From: Kineothrix sp. IPX-CK
Lineage (GTDB): Bacteria > Bacillota > Clostridia > Lachnospirales > Lachnospiraceae
DNA length: 64,000 bases
Direction of reading: 5' to 3'
NCBI RefSeq assembly: GCF_039134705.1
Contig: NZ_CP146256.1
Coordinates: 2,294,001 to 2,358,000 of the forward strand
A program made the position numbers and the translations under genes. This document shows positions 8,129-16,813 of the stretch, piece by piece. Position 1 is the stretch's first letter, and each line of letters begins with the position of its first letter. The notes beneath the pieces were generated by a model. It was not told the origin of the DNA and did not search any database. It was given only the letters and a program-made list of their open reading frames with translations.

Positions 8129-8944
8129 ATGCTAAAAATTGGAGAATTTGCATCGTTATCTTCTATCAGCATTTATATGCTGCGTCATTATGATAAGATT
8201 GGTATGCTCTGTCCACAGTATGTAGATGTAAACAACGGCTACCGTTATTATAATATTGAACAATTGGTGCAGGCGAATCAAATCGTGTCAATGAAGAATC
8301 TGGGATTTGGTTTAGAAGAAATAAAGAATGCGCTTGCTATGACGCAGGAGGAATTAGAAGCACTTTTGAATGAAAAGCTGCAAAGTAAAATACTGGAAGC
8401 AAAAATACTAAAACACCAGATCGATACCTTGGAGAAGACGATTCTGTTACAACAAAATGCTGAGGAATATGCACTTTCCATCGTGTTGAAGACAATGCCT
8501 GAAATGCATATGGTAAGCTATCGTGATACCATTTTAGAATTCAGTGAGGAGGGACGCTTATGGGGAGAACTCACGAAAGAGTGTGAGATATATCATATAG
8601 CAGTGAACACAAATTCTGTTGCTATGGCAATACAGCATATGATTAGCAGTCAGAAAAATGAAATAGATGTAGAGGTATTACTATCTACGAACAAAGAACA
8701 AAAAGCTTGTGGAAATTTAAAATTCAGGAAATTGCCTGAACGTCAGGTTGCATCCATTATATTCAAAGGAAGCTATTCACAGATTGGAAGAATCAATACA
8801 TTTGTTGCGAGATGGCTGGAAACAAACCATTATGAAATATGTGATAAAGCATTTTCCATCTATTATAATTCTCCAAGGGAAAGTCAGTCAGAGGATCAGT
8901 TCGTAACAGAGCTTTGTTTTCCGGTTTGTGAAAAAAGTAGTTGA
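8129..8944 (+). CDS. MerR-family transcriptional regulator with effector domain
   Basis: A 271-aa activator of the BmrR/TipA type. Residues 1-70 form the winged helix (MLKIGEFASLSSISIYMLRH, then NGYRYY), residues about 76-108 the dimerising coiled coil, and the C-terminal part (about 120-268) a GyrI-like ligand-binding domain. A hydrophobic small molecule is the usual inducer in this subfamily. The stop codon overlaps a promoter (8941-8971) with the 19-bp spacer expected for MerR regulators, which drives the two downstream genes, so those are the likely targets. The ATG is preceded by AAAGGGATCC. Confidence 0.9.
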   Translation: MLKIGEFASLSSISIYMLRHYDKIGMLCPQYVDVNNGYRYYNIEQLVQANQIVSMKNLGFGLEEIKNALAMTQEELEALLNEKLQSKILEAKILKHQIDTLEKTILLQQNAEEYALSIVLKTMPEMHMVSYRDTILEFSEEGRLWGELTKECEIYHIAVNTNSVAMAIQHMISSQKNEIDVEVLLSTNKEQKACGNLKFRKLPERQVASIIFKGSYSQIGRINTFVARWLETNHYEICDKAFSIYYNSPRESQSEDQFVTELCFPVCEKSS

Positions 8945-8971
8945 CTCTCGTACGATACAAGGGTTTATCCT
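8941..8971 (+). promoter_or_regulatory. MerR-type promoter/operator with 19-bp spacer
   Basis: TTGACT (8941-8946) and TATCCT (8966-8971) are separated by 19 bp, two more than optimal, the hallmark of promoters that MerR-family activators twist into register. The spacer centre contains CGTACGAT, with a partial dyad. The -35 box overlaps the regulator's own stop codon. Confidence 0.7.
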
Positions 8972-9008
8972 TTCTTTAGTAAAGAGAATTTGAAAGGATG
9001 AATACTTT

Positions 9009-10082
9009 ATGAAACAAATGCTGAATATTTCGCATCGTGTTGATGATTATGTGTGTATGTGGAATGGAATTGAAGACTTATATATTCGTGACACCCATGA
9101 AAATTTACCGCCGAAGTTTTTCTTTTCTCTGGCATCATTTGGTTCGTTTTGCTATATGAAGACAAACCATTCAGAGTTAAAGCGTATGGTTGCACTTGGC
9201 GATGGACGTACAAAACAAATGTATGCATTTCTTGCACCAATTGTCGGCTTTGACTTCAAACATCACGAATTCAAGACATTTAAGAAAGCATTAACTAGAG
9301 CAAAAGCGGAAATTAATGATGGATTTCCTTGTATACTCGGTGCACTTGATATGTATTACTTACAATATTACCCAAAACTTTATCATGGAAAAAGCATACC
9401 GTTTCATTATGTCATGATGATTGGATATGATGATGAGGCACAATGCGTCTATATTAATGATTGCGGTAAGAAAGAGACACAAGTGCTAGCCTATGATGAA
9501 CTTCGGCTGGCATGGGACTGTTCCTATCCAGGACTTTCAAAACCGAATACAGTATGTACAATCAGAATGCGCAGTATGAGGGACAAATATGAAATCGCAA
9601 AAGAAGCACTTTCAAAAAAGTGTGATTTATTTTTAAATCCTCCTGTGGGATTTATCGGTTATCGCGGCCTTGACAAACTTATAAAGGATCTGCCAAACTG
9701 GAAAACAGAACTTTCAAAAGAGGATTACAATAATTTACTGTTTAATATGGTACAGTTTTTTGGTACGGTTCCAACGGTACCAAATGCATTACAGGGAATC
9801 AACGAAGAGGATGACGTAGAATTTGGTGGTGGATTTGACAAGATTTCTGTTGTACTGGAGGCGTTAGGCGAGGAATATAAGGATTTAAAAATGATGAAGG
9901 CTTCCGGCACTTTTAGTGAAGGCGCAATTATCATTTCAAGGATTAAGGATATCATTGTTGAGTATCTTACCGATCAGGGGGATCGAACAAATGAATTTCC
10001 AATGTTGTTTACAGATATTCAGCAGATAATGAAAAAGGGATTTGAAATTCTTAGAACGGAGAGTGATTGCAATGGCATTTGA
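9009..10082 (+). CDS. BtrH N-terminal / C39-like fold protein
   Basis: A 357-aa protein. The N-terminal 190 residues resemble the butirosin-biosynthesis BtrH N-terminal domain and papain-like C39 folds: a segment with Cys near FGSFCYMK, a middle part (GFPCILGALDMYYLQYYP), then FHYVMMIGYDDEAQCVYIND, where an HxV-MIGYD strand normally carries the catalytic-type His. The C-terminal half is helical. BtrH transfers an acyl group from a carrier protein to an aminoglycoside, but most family members are uncharacterised. It is the first gene behind the MerR promoter and overlaps the GyrI-like gene by 11 nt. Function is open; peptide, amide or ester chemistry on a small molecule is a reasonable inference. 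Confidence 0.7.
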   Translation: MKQMLNISHRVDDYVCMWNGIEDLYIRDTHENLPPKFFFSLASFGSFCYMKTNHSELKRMVALGDGRTKQMYAFLAPIVGFDFKHHEFKTFKKALTRAKAEINDGFPCILGALDMYYLQYYPKLYHGKSIPFHYVMMIGYDDEAQCVYINDCGKKETQVLAYDELRLAWDCSYPGLSKPNTVCTIRMRSMRDKYEIAKEALSKKCDLFLNPPVGFIGYRGLDKLIKDLPNWKTELSKEDYNNLLFNMVQFFGTVPTVPNALQGINEEDDVEFGGGFDKISVVLEALGEEYKDLKMMKASGTFSEGAIIISRIKDIIVEYLTDQGDRTNEFPMLFTDIQQIMKKGFEILRTESDCNGI

Positions 10083-10707
10083 TTATAAAAAGGAATATAA
10101 AGAATATTATGCACCAGCGAAAAAACCGGCCATCGTACAGATACCAAGGATGAATTTTGTCGCAGTTAGAGGAAAGGGAAATCCGAACGAGGAAGATGGA
10201 GAATATAAAAAAGCACTAAATTTGCTCTATGGAATTGCATTTACCATTAAAATGAGCTATAAGGGAACGCATGAAATTAAAGGCTTTTTTGATTATGTCG
10301 TGCCGCCGCTGGAGGGCTTTTGGTGGCAGGAGAACGTTATAGGTGTTGATTATGAACATAAAGAAACTTTTCAGTGGATTTCTCTGATCAGATTGCCGGA
10401 TTTTGTTACGAAGGATGATTTCGACTGGGCAGTGCAGGAAGCAACACAAAAGAAAAAAATCGATTTTTCAAAAGTAGAATTTTTTACTTATGAAGAAGGA
10501 ATGTGTGTGCAATGTATGCATATCGGTTCGTATGATGATGAGCCGGCTACCGTGAAATTGATGGAGAAATATGCGGAGGAACAAGGGTATGAAATTGATA
10601 TCAATGATGAGAGATTTCACCATGAAATATATTTAAGCGATGCCCGCAAGTGTGCTCCGGAAAAACGCAAGACAATTCTTAGACATCCGATAAAACATAT
10701 TAAATAA
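10072..10707 (+). CDS. GyrI-like small-molecule-binding domain protein
   Basis: A 211-aa stand-alone GyrI-like (SBM fold) protein. It opens MAFDYKKEYKEYYAP, followed by the family pattern IVQIPRMNFVAVRGKGNPN and GFFDYVVPPLEGFWW. These domains bind lipophilic or cationic compounds, and some hydrolyse toxic cyclic esters. The ATG at 10072 follows GGAGAG and lies inside the end of the preceding gene, so translation is coupled. Together with the MerR regulator, whose C-terminus has a related fold, it suggests an inducible response to one small molecule. Confidence 0.85.
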   Translation: MAFDYKKEYKEYYAPAKKPAIVQIPRMNFVAVRGKGNPNEEDGEYKKALNLLYGIAFTIKMSYKGTHEIKGFFDYVVPPLEGFWWQENVIGVDYEHKETFQWISLIRLPDFVTKDDFDWAVQEATQKKKIDFSKVEFFTYEEGMCVQCMHIGSYDDEPATVKLMEKYAEEQGYEIDINDERFHHEIYLSDARKCAPEKRKTILRHPIKHIK

Positions 10708-10775
10708 GCAAATGCCGGAACCTTCATTTCTATGAATGATGCGATTGCTAATGGCAAAAGATTGGATGGTGCATT

Positions 10776-11228
10776 TTGGAGATTAAAAGTATTTGCGAAA
10801 ATAAAAAACAGTTTCTGGATTTACTCTTGTTAGCTGATGAACAAGAATCCATGATAGATAAATATTTAGAGCGAGGGGATCTTTTTGCCTTATATGATGG
10901 TGACTTGAAAAGCGTGTGCATAGTTACACGGGAAAGTGATGATGTATGTGAGCTAAAAAACATAGCCACTTATGAAAAATGGCATGGTAACGGGTATGGC
11001 AGCAAACTTTTGCATTACATTTTTTTACATTACAAAGGCAAGTACATGACTATGATTGTGGGAACAGGTGACAGCCCATGGATATTACGGTTTTACGAAA
11101 AAAACGGTTTTATGGTTTCGCATAGGATTAAGGATTTTTTTATAGACAATTATGACCACCCAATGTTTGATAACGGTATTCAATTAGTGGATATGATTTA
11201 TTTGAGTAAGGATCTATACTTAGTATGA
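10776..11228 (+). CDS. GNAT-family N-acetyltransferase
   Basis: A 150-aa protein with the acetyl-CoA-binding signature [17 protein letters not shown] (RxxGxG/A-type loop, about 75-91) and the later FYEKNGF typical of GNATs. The start is a TTG ([10 protein letters not shown]) with only a weak ribosome binding site (GGATGG), so the exact start is uncertain. The substrate is unknown. It stands alone, 69 bp after the GyrI-like gene. Confidence 0.82.
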   Translation: MEIKSICENKKQFLDLLLLADEQESMIDKYLERGDLFALYDGDLKSVCIVTRESDDVCELKNIATYEKWHGNGYGSKLLHYIFLHYKGKYMTMIVGTGDSPWILRFYEKNGFMVSHRIKDFFIDNYDHPMFDNGIQLVDMIYLSKDLYLV

Positions 11229-11273
11229 ATATCTAATTATTTATATAATATTTAAAGCAGGGTGGTGGATAAA

Positions 11274-11678
11274 ATGAGAAAAATATATATTGACAATCTA
11301 CGTTGGATGGTCGTATTGTTGCTTTTCCCCTATCATATATTTATGATTTATAATAATTTTGAGAGCTTTTATATTCATGAGAATGAAATAGATGGATTAA
11401 GCAGAATACTTTATGAGCTATGGCCTTGGATGATGCCGGTCTTGTTCACCGTCGCGGGTATGAGCTCAGCCTATGCACTGCAGAAGCGATCGGGCGGCGC
11501 CTATTTGAAAGAGCGTGTCTTAAAATTGCTCGTCCCGCTGTTGTTTGGGATGTTACTGCTCATCCCTGTCCAAACATACTTGGCAGAGCTGTTTCATCAT
11601 GGGACGGGTAATTATTGGAATTATTTTACGAAGGTAACCGATTTAACCGGGTATTGGGATATTCCTATTTTTATATAA
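11274..11678 (+). pseudogene. Truncated membrane acyltransferase (acyltransferase 3 type)
   Basis: From the ATG at 11274 the frame reads MRKIYIDNLRWMVVLLLFPYH and then two or three membrane helices with KRSGGAYLKERVLKLLVPLLFG, the N-terminal part of acyltransferase-3 family proteins. These are normally about 350-380 aa with ten helices; here the frame stops after 134 aa and no continuation is visible downstream. It is a 5' gene fragment. Confidence 0.65.
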
Positions 11679-11723
11679 CGTGAAGTTCCATAATAACGGG
11701 AATTTGTATGGGGGTAGCGAGGG

Positions 11724-11882
11724 ATGAAAAAAGGATTATTTATTTTGTTGTTTGCTATTGTAGAACAGGTAAATTATTTTGTTGTTAGACTTTCCTACAG
11801 GAACTCCAAAACACTAATTAAATTAATTATAAATAATGAGCTGAAAATAAGTAAATTGTCCAAAGAAATTGCAGAACGCTAA
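11724..11882 (+). CDS. Small protein of 52 aa
   Basis: ATG to TAA frame starting MKKGLFILLFAIVEQVNYF, a short hydrophobic N-terminus followed by a basic helical tail (KLIINNELKISKLSKEIAER). GGGGG lies 10 nt upstream. It could be a tiny membrane-anchored protein or the leftover of a larger gene. No family is recognised. Confidence 0.3.
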   Translation: MKKGLFILLFAIVEQVNYFVVRLSYRNSKTLIKLIINNELKISKLSKEIAER

Positions 11883-11941
11883 AATTCCAATTTATCTGAC
11901 AGTTTAAAGGGCGAATTATTTATATTAGGCGAGGTTTGAAT

Positions 11942-12139
11942 ATGAGAAGGAGTAAATTAGCTGCTGTATTATATTTTGTTTGTGCCATATTATGGGCAAC
12001 AAGCGCTGTGATAAATGCTCTAAGCTCAAATATCCCAATGTGCGCGGTATACATAGGACTATCTGCCGCATTTCTTTGTTTGGGAATGTTGTATAGACGG
12101 AGCAGAAGGACTTTTTATATGACAGGCAAGGTAATTTGA
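11942..12139 (+). CDS. Small two-helix membrane protein (65 aa)
   Basis: Starting at the ATG at 11942 behind GGCGAGG, the product MRRSKLAAVLYF... has two membrane helices (about 5-25 and 31-50), and ends in a basic tail (YRRSRRTFYMTGK). No family is recognised. It lies in the loose run of small accessory genes. Confidence 0.45.
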   Translation: MRRSKLAAVLYFVCAILWATSAVINALSSNIPMCAVYIGLSAAFLCLGMLYRRSRRTFYMTGKVI

Positions 12140-12265
12140 TTGAACATTGCAGCAACAATATGCTTTTCACTACGTTCCGAAGGGCATGTCCGCTATATTT
12201 ACGAAGGTTATGAAAATGTGGATAAAATAGAAACATGGGAATTGATGGAGATAATAATATGCTAA
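12140..12265 (+). CDS. Doubtful short frame (41 aa)
   Basis: A TTG-initiated frame fills most of the gap before the next GNAT gene and overlaps its start by 7 nt. It reads ...EGHVRYIYEGYENVDKIETW..., a composition that looks protein-like. AAGGT lies close upstream. It may be a degraded remnant rather than a gene. Confidence 0.2.
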   Translation: MNIAATICFSLRSEGHVRYIYEGYENVDKIETWELMEIIIC

Positions 12266-12678
12266 GTATTAGATATGTACAAGAAGAAGATAATGAATTC
12301 TGGTTTAAATTAGATAAACACTTATCGCAATGTGAGTTTGAAAAGAAAATCAGAGACAAAATGGGATATGTACTCCTAGAGAATAATGTTCCTATTGCTC
12401 TATTAAGATACAATCTGTTTTGGGATAATACCCCTTTTTTGACAATGATTTATGTCAAGCAAGAATATCAGCACAAGGGATATGGCAGAAAACTTATTAA
12501 ATTTTGGGAAGAAAACATGAAGTCAGCAGGCTATGAAATGATTATGACATCGACTCAGGTAGATGAAGAGGCACAGCATTTTTATAGAAAAATAGGGTAT
12601 CAAGATTCCGGAGGATTGATTGTTAATGTTTCCAAGTTTAAGCAACCTATGGAAATGTTTTTTACAAAGGCAATATAA
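12259..12678 (+). CDS. GNAT-family N-acetyltransferase
   Basis: From the ATG at 12259 (GGAGATA upstream; the in-frame ATG at 12235 has no ribosome binding site) the product is 139 aa. The core IYVKQEYQHKGYGRKLIKFW (about 72-91) is the acetyl-CoA pyrophosphate-binding motif, and QHFYRKIGYQDSG is the usual C-terminal strand. It is a short, single-domain acetyltransferase of unknown substrate. Confidence 0.85.
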   Translation: MLSIRYVQEEDNEFWFKLDKHLSQCEFEKKIRDKMGYVLLENNVPIALLRYNLFWDNTPFLTMIYVKQEYQHKGYGRKLIKFWEENMKSAGYEMIMTSTQVDEEAQHFYRKIGYQDSGGLIVNVSKFKQPMEMFFTKAI

Positions 12679-12731
12679 TAAAATCAAATCATTTATAAAA
12701 TATACAAAACTATCTATACAAAGGAGTCATT

Positions 12732-13388
12732 ATGGGAGATATAAAAACGGCTTATAAATCATCAAAAAGCATCTATGATGATACACTAACACAGAAAAAG
12801 TGGTGGTCGAAGCTATACATTTCTATGTTTTGGGGCGGCGTAGATGATACTGAGATTGCCAATCGAATTTTAAAAATGATACCGGATAATTTTAACGGGA
12901 AAATATTAGATGTTCCGGTTGGTACTGCAGTATTTACACTCTCAAAATACAAAATGTTAAATTCTGCAGACATTACCTGCTTGGATTATTCTGATGATAT
13001 GCTGTCATTGGCCAGTAAACGCTTTGAAGATATGGGATTATCAAATATTACATGTATGCAGGGTGATGTTGGAAATCTGGAATTTGAGGACAACACCTTT
13101 GATATTCTTCTTTCAATGAATGGATTTCATGCATTTCCAGACAAAGGAAAAGCCTTTTCTGAAACAACAAGAGTTCTTAAACACGGCGGTATCTTTTGTG
13201 GTTGCTTTTATATAAAAGGAGAAAATAAGATAAGTGATTTTGTGGTACGCTCATTTCTTTCAAAAAAGGGATGGTTTACACCTCCTTTTCAAACCTTTGA
13301 AGAATTAGAAAATGTATTACATGGCCTATATTCTAAAGTAGAATTGTTCAATGAGCAATCAATCGCCTATTTCAAATGCATTAAATGA
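12732..13388 (+). CDS. Class I SAM-dependent methyltransferase
   Basis: A 218-aa protein with Rossmann methyltransferase motifs: ILDVPVGTAVFT (motif I, variant of DxGxGxG with Pro in place of the first Gly), CLDYSDDML (acidic residue binding SAM ribose), MQGDVGNLEFEDNTFDILLS (motifs II/III) and RVLKHGGIF. It resembles UbiE/type 11 methyltransferases. The ATG follows AAAGGAG. Substrate unknown. Confidence 0.87.
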   Translation: MGDIKTAYKSSKSIYDDTLTQKKWWSKLYISMFWGGVDDTEIANRILKMIPDNFNGKILDVPVGTAVFTLSKYKMLNSADITCLDYSDDMLSLASKRFEDMGLSNITCMQGDVGNLEFEDNTFDILLSMNGFHAFPDKGKAFSETTRVLKHGGIFCGCFYIKGENKISDFVVRSFLSKKGWFTPPFQTFEELENVLHGLYSKVELFNEQSIAYFKCIK

Positions 13389-13499
13389 GCATAATATGAA
13401 GCCGTTCCAACATCCTATTTATGTTTAATCAGCTCTTAATCGAGAATAAATACGTTATATATTGTTTATATTTGTCACATTTGAAAAGGAGATATGTTT

Positions 13500-13817
13500 A
13501 TGTCGGCATTCTTTAATTTGGGAAGTTTTGTTTTGGGAATTATGTCCTGGATTATTCCAATCGTTGCAATTAATCGATATCGCAAAGGATACAAGTTGGC
13601 AGGTTTTTCGATTTATAGTTTCTCTTGCTGTGCCATAGCATTGGTTTTTCAATTGTTTGAAATAAGACATCGAGTGATTATTGAAGATTTCTCTGCTATT
13701 ATGGACACAATTGGTGCAACCTCTGCGGCGTCGGTTATCCTTGTAATAATTACTATTATCCTTAATATCACAGCATTGTGTTTATGCAAAACTAAGGATA
13801 ATAATTACCAATCCTAA
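13500..13817 (+). CDS. Small membrane protein (105 aa)
   Basis: Three hydrophobic stretches (about 8-24, 37-52 and 74-96) in a protein beginning MSAFFNLGSFVLGIMSW. The ATG at 13500 is 8 nt from AAGGAG, better than the in-frame ATG at 13494 (2 nt). The pattern resembles small DUF4190-like membrane proteins, but I cannot assign it. It is transcribed alone. Confidence 0.5.
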   Translation: MSAFFNLGSFVLGIMSWIIPIVAINRYRKGYKLAGFSIYSFSCCAIALVFQLFEIRHRVIIEDFSAIMDTIGATSAASVILVIITIILNITALCLCKTKDNNYQS

Positions 13818-14093
13818 GTATATTCAGGCATGGGATATCTTTTATGGATGTGCCGGCAAGGCAACTCTCGTTTCCAAGCAAGAAAGGATGTCTGGATGGA
13901 ATGACATAGTACAAGGAGAATTATTTGCACTGGGAAAAACTCGATAGTTAGATATATGTACATGCATGATAGACGTATTTGCTTATAACTGAAACACATC
14001 GGATGCACGGTTGTAAGCAATAGGTCTTATATGTCTGTGCGTAGATGAAAATGTGAGCTTACTCTTTATATATTTGCATTTTGTATTATACTT
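13818..14093. other. Spacer without a supported gene
   Basis: A frame open up to the TAG at 13945-13947 reads KYIQAWDIFYGCAGKATLVS... but has no start or ribosome binding site. It may be the 3' remnant of a lost gene. Nothing else is seen before the hairpin at 14094. Confidence 0.25.
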
Positions 14094-14131
14094 ATCGCAT
14101 CAGGCATATAGAATGCTTGATGCGATTTTTT
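14094..14131 (+). terminator. Intrinsic terminator
   Basis: ATCGCATCA (14094-14102) pairs with TGATGCGAT (14118-14126), the stem extended by GGCAT/ATGCT, followed by TTTTTT. A clear rho-independent terminator; its cognate gene upstream is probably decayed. Confidence 0.75.
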
Positions 14132-14151
14132 GTATGAGACGGAGGCAAATA

Positions 14152-14250
14152 ATGAATGGTAAAATTAAATTAATATTGGCAACAGTAGATGATGCAGAAT
14201 TGCTGCATCAAATGAAGTATAAAGCTTTTCTGCCACTATATGAAAAATAA
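14152..14250 (+). pseudogene. Truncated GNAT acetyltransferase, N-terminal 32 codons
   Basis: After GGAGG, an ATG at 14152 begins MNGKIKLILATVDDAELLHQ and then reads KYKAFLPLYEK before stopping. This is the typical N-terminal helix-strand of a GNAT (ILATVDDAELLHQMKYKAF), but the acetyl-CoA-binding core is absent. Confidence 0.6.
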
Positions 14251-14319
14251 TAAGAAATCTTTTTGGTATGTATGAAAAGATAAATGTATTTGTTTAATAT
14301 AGTGCTTACAAGTCAATTA

Positions 14320-14328
14320 TGATATAAT
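14320..14328 (+). promoter_or_regulatory. Extended -10 promoter of the AraC-type regulator
   Basis: TGATATAAT is a perfect extended -10 element, 61 bp before the regulator start. The -35 position (TAGTGC) is poor, which is common for extended -10 promoters. Confidence 0.55.
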
Positions 14329-14388
14329 TTTTAACGCAAGAATAACAGGAATAACATTGAAGACACGATCATTATGTGGAGAACGGCG

Positions 14389-16650
14389 ATGATTAAAAAA
14401 CAAAAAATGAAGACGCTTCCTTTAAAAACCATATATAATATGCTTTTTCTTCTTTTTATTATGATTCCTATACTGATTGTTTTGCTGGTGTCGCTTTTGA
14501 TTTTGAACCAGCAGTTCAAGAATCAGGCGATGGAGAACATAGAACAGGCGCAGCAAACAGTTATCGCGGAACTACTATCGGATATAAGCGTTATGTCCAT
14601 GCGATTGTCTCATTTGATTTATACTAACAATAATGAAATATTGGCTTACGCGGCAGGTACGGATACGGCGCAGTGGGAAATCAGATATGAGAATGCGCAG
14701 AAGCTGGCGCAAACAGGTAATCTGGCGCTGGAACCGGTAAAAGATATAGTTTCTGTTGGTTTTTACATGAAGAGCGGCAGGGAGACTTATATAAAAAATG
14801 ATATTCACCGCTCGGAGGAGGAAATCAAACAGACGAAATGGTATCAGGCAGCGCTGGAAAATCCTAATAGAGTATTTGTAGGCTCATATGATACGAACTC
14901 GTTAAATGATCTTTTTACCGGAGGTAAAAAAGATATGCTTGTTTTGGTGTTCGCGCTTGCTCCCGATGTGACCACGGACCGTTCTCAAAGGATAGAGATG
15001 GTGACATTCTATCATTCCACTGCGGCGGCGGAACGAATCAGGAAATATAATACGAACTATCTGGCAGGAAAGAACAAGCTTGGAATCGCACAGATCACAG
15101 ACGAAGAAGGACAGGTCATATTTTCCACACAAGAGGAGGCGGAGCAGATTCCGGAAGGAAAATATACGTGCGTGAGAACTCCGATTGAGTTCAATGATAC
15201 TGTGTGGTATATCGAAAGCTATATCAAAACTTCGCAGCTTACTGCCGATTATTGGAAGAATGCAGTGTTCATTCTTTTGGCGGCGGTGTTGATTCTGGCA
15301 CTTGCGGCATATTTTTCCCGGTATTTTTTAAGAAGTATTGTAAAGCCGGTGGAGGAAATCAGCAGTGGCTTACGGCAAGTAGAGGAAGGGAATCTGGAAG
15401 TCCATATATCTCCCAGCGGTCAGTTTGAAATCAGAACTATGATTCATCAGTTCAATGCCATGGTAAGGCGGCTGAATGCATTAATTGAGGAATACGAGGA
15501 TAAAGTGAGGAGTGCGAAGCGGAGTCCGAAGGATTACCTGGCAGCAATGCTTAAAGAAGAAATGACGCCTGAGGAGGTGAATACAAGCTTTGCTGAATTT
15601 TTTGCTGAGCGCTATGCGATATTGGGCTTCTTTGTATATGGCTATCATGGGGAAGAGGATGGGACAAAAGGCACTTCTCGATTGACCTATAGCTTTGAAC
15701 GCAATCCACGTTTTGCCTCAAGATGCCTCCTCTACATGGAACGTTCCGATTTCTTTTTTATATTTTACAGGATTACGGAAGAGGATTATGTATCCGGAAT
15801 AAAAAAAATGGTGCAGGATTTACAAAAAGCCGCAAAGGCGGAGTTTGGTGCAGGAATTTGTGCCCTTATCGGGCGCGAAGCCTTCGGCTGCGGAGATTTT
15901 AGGCACCGGATCGAGGATATACGAAGCAAAATGTGCCTGCGCCATTTGAAAGGAGAATGCGCGGTTATCGATGTGAGCGAGGAAAGCTCTCAGTGGGAGA
16001 AGATTATCATCCTTTCCAGAGAGTATGAAAGGCTGGCCGGAGCACTCTATATTGCGGATGAAAAAAACATGGTGGAGGAAAAGGAGCGACTATTCGAGAT
16101 GTTTCCTAATCGTGGCATGGGAGAGCTTTATCAGTTGGCCTGTTCGGTGGTCTTAGCGATAGGAAACAGGTTCAGTGAAGATAATTCTAATTTTACCGAG
16201 GTATTTGGAAAACAATATGACTATGTGGAGAAATTTCGTCGTATAGAAGACGTGAGAAGTCTGAAAATATGGCTTACTAATTATTTTGCATGGATTATGG
16301 ATTATTCTGCCTCTAAGCTGAAGGTTTCAGAGACGGATATGGTAGTGAGAGCCAAGCGTTATATTACGGCTCATTACGAGGAAACGGAGCTTACGCTGGG
16401 GATGGTTGCGGAGTATGTGGGGCTGAACGAGAAATATTTTACAAACCGTTTCACCAAGGAGGCAGGAGAGAATTTCTCCTCATATTTGACGGGGCTTAGA
16501 ATGCAGAAGGCGAGAGAATTATTGAAGACCACAAGCTTTAAGGTGTACGAAATTGCCGAGATGACTGGATATCAAAATGCAGAGCACTTTAACAGGATGT
16601 TTAAGAAAATAAATGGGATTAGCCCTTCGCAGTATAGAAAAACCATGTAA
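14389..16650 (+). CDS. Membrane-bound AraC-family sensor-regulator
   Basis: A 753-aa one-protein sensor. From the ATG at 14389 (GGAGA 6 nt upstream) it has a membrane helix (about 17-43), an extracellular dCache-like domain (about 45-285), a second helix (about 288-312), a HAMP linker (IVKPVEEISSGLRQVEEGN, about 317-370), a variable cytoplasmic region and a C-terminal AraC DNA-binding domain (about 655-753, ending GYQNAEHFNRMFKKINGIS). Such regulators of Firmicutes usually sit next to sugar ABC transporter genes and activate them when the sugar is present outside. Here the transporter and beta-galactosidase operon follows directly, so it is the likely target. Confidence 0.92.
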   Translation: MIKKQKMKTLPLKTIYNMLFLLFIMIPILIVLLVSLLILNQQFKNQAMENIEQAQQTVIAELLSDISVMSMRLSHLIYTNNNEILAYAAGTDTAQWEIRYENAQKLAQTGNLALEPVKDIVSVGFYMKSGRETYIKNDIHRSEEEIKQTKWYQAALENPNRVFVGSYDTNSLNDLFTGGKKDMLVLVFALAPDVTTDRSQRIEMVTFYHSTAAAERIRKYNTNYLAGKNKLGIAQITDEEGQVIFSTQEEAEQIPEGKYTCVRTPIEFNDTVWYIESYIKTSQLTADYWKNAVFILLAAVLILALAAYFSRYFLRSIVKPVEEISSGLRQVEEGNLEVHISPSGQFEIRTMIHQFNAMVRRLNALIEEYEDKVRSAKRSPKDYLAAMLKEEMTPEEVNTSFAEFFAERYAILGFFVYGYHGEEDGTKGTSRLTYSFERNPRFASRCLLYMERSDFFFIFYRITEEDYVSGIKKMVQDLQKAAKAEFGAGICALIGREAFGCGDFRHRIEDIRSKMCLRHLKGECAVIDVSEESSQWEKIIILSREYERLAGALYIADEKNMVEEKERLFEMFPNRGMGELYQLACSVVLAIGNRFSEDNSNFTEVFGKQYDYVEKFRRIEDVRSLKIWLTNYFAWIMDYSASKLKVSETDMVVRAKRYITAHYEETELTLGMVAEYVGLNEKYFTNRFTKEAGENFSSYLTGLRMQKARELLKTTSFKVYEIAEMTGYQNAEHFNRMFKKINGISPSQYRKTM

Positions 16651-16665
16651 AATGCATGGTTTTTC
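16637..16665 (+). terminator. Terminator at the end of the regulator gene
   Basis: GAAAAACCATG (16637-16647) pairs with CATGGTTTTTC (16655-16665), a perfect 11-bp stem that includes the last codons and borders the TAA. It separates regulator and transporter transcription. Confidence 0.7.
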
Positions 16666-16813
16666 TTACGATTAATCAAAAAATCTTTACAAATAACAAG
16701 AAAGCAAAAAAACCGAATCTGAAAAAAAGTCAATAAAAGTGAATATAAGAGATGGTAACATTTTCTATAGACTGCTATGCTGAAGCCACAAAAAGAAAGG
16801 GAGGAATTGCTCA

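Noticed and set aside
12140..12265. 41-aa frame as a firm gene
   Set aside because: TTG start, weak ribosome binding site and overlap with the next gene; kept only as a low-confidence entry.
1..14300. A complete integrative element or prophage
   Set aside because: No integrase, relaxase, portal, terminase or replication gene was recognised; only AT-rich accessory genes and remnants are seen.
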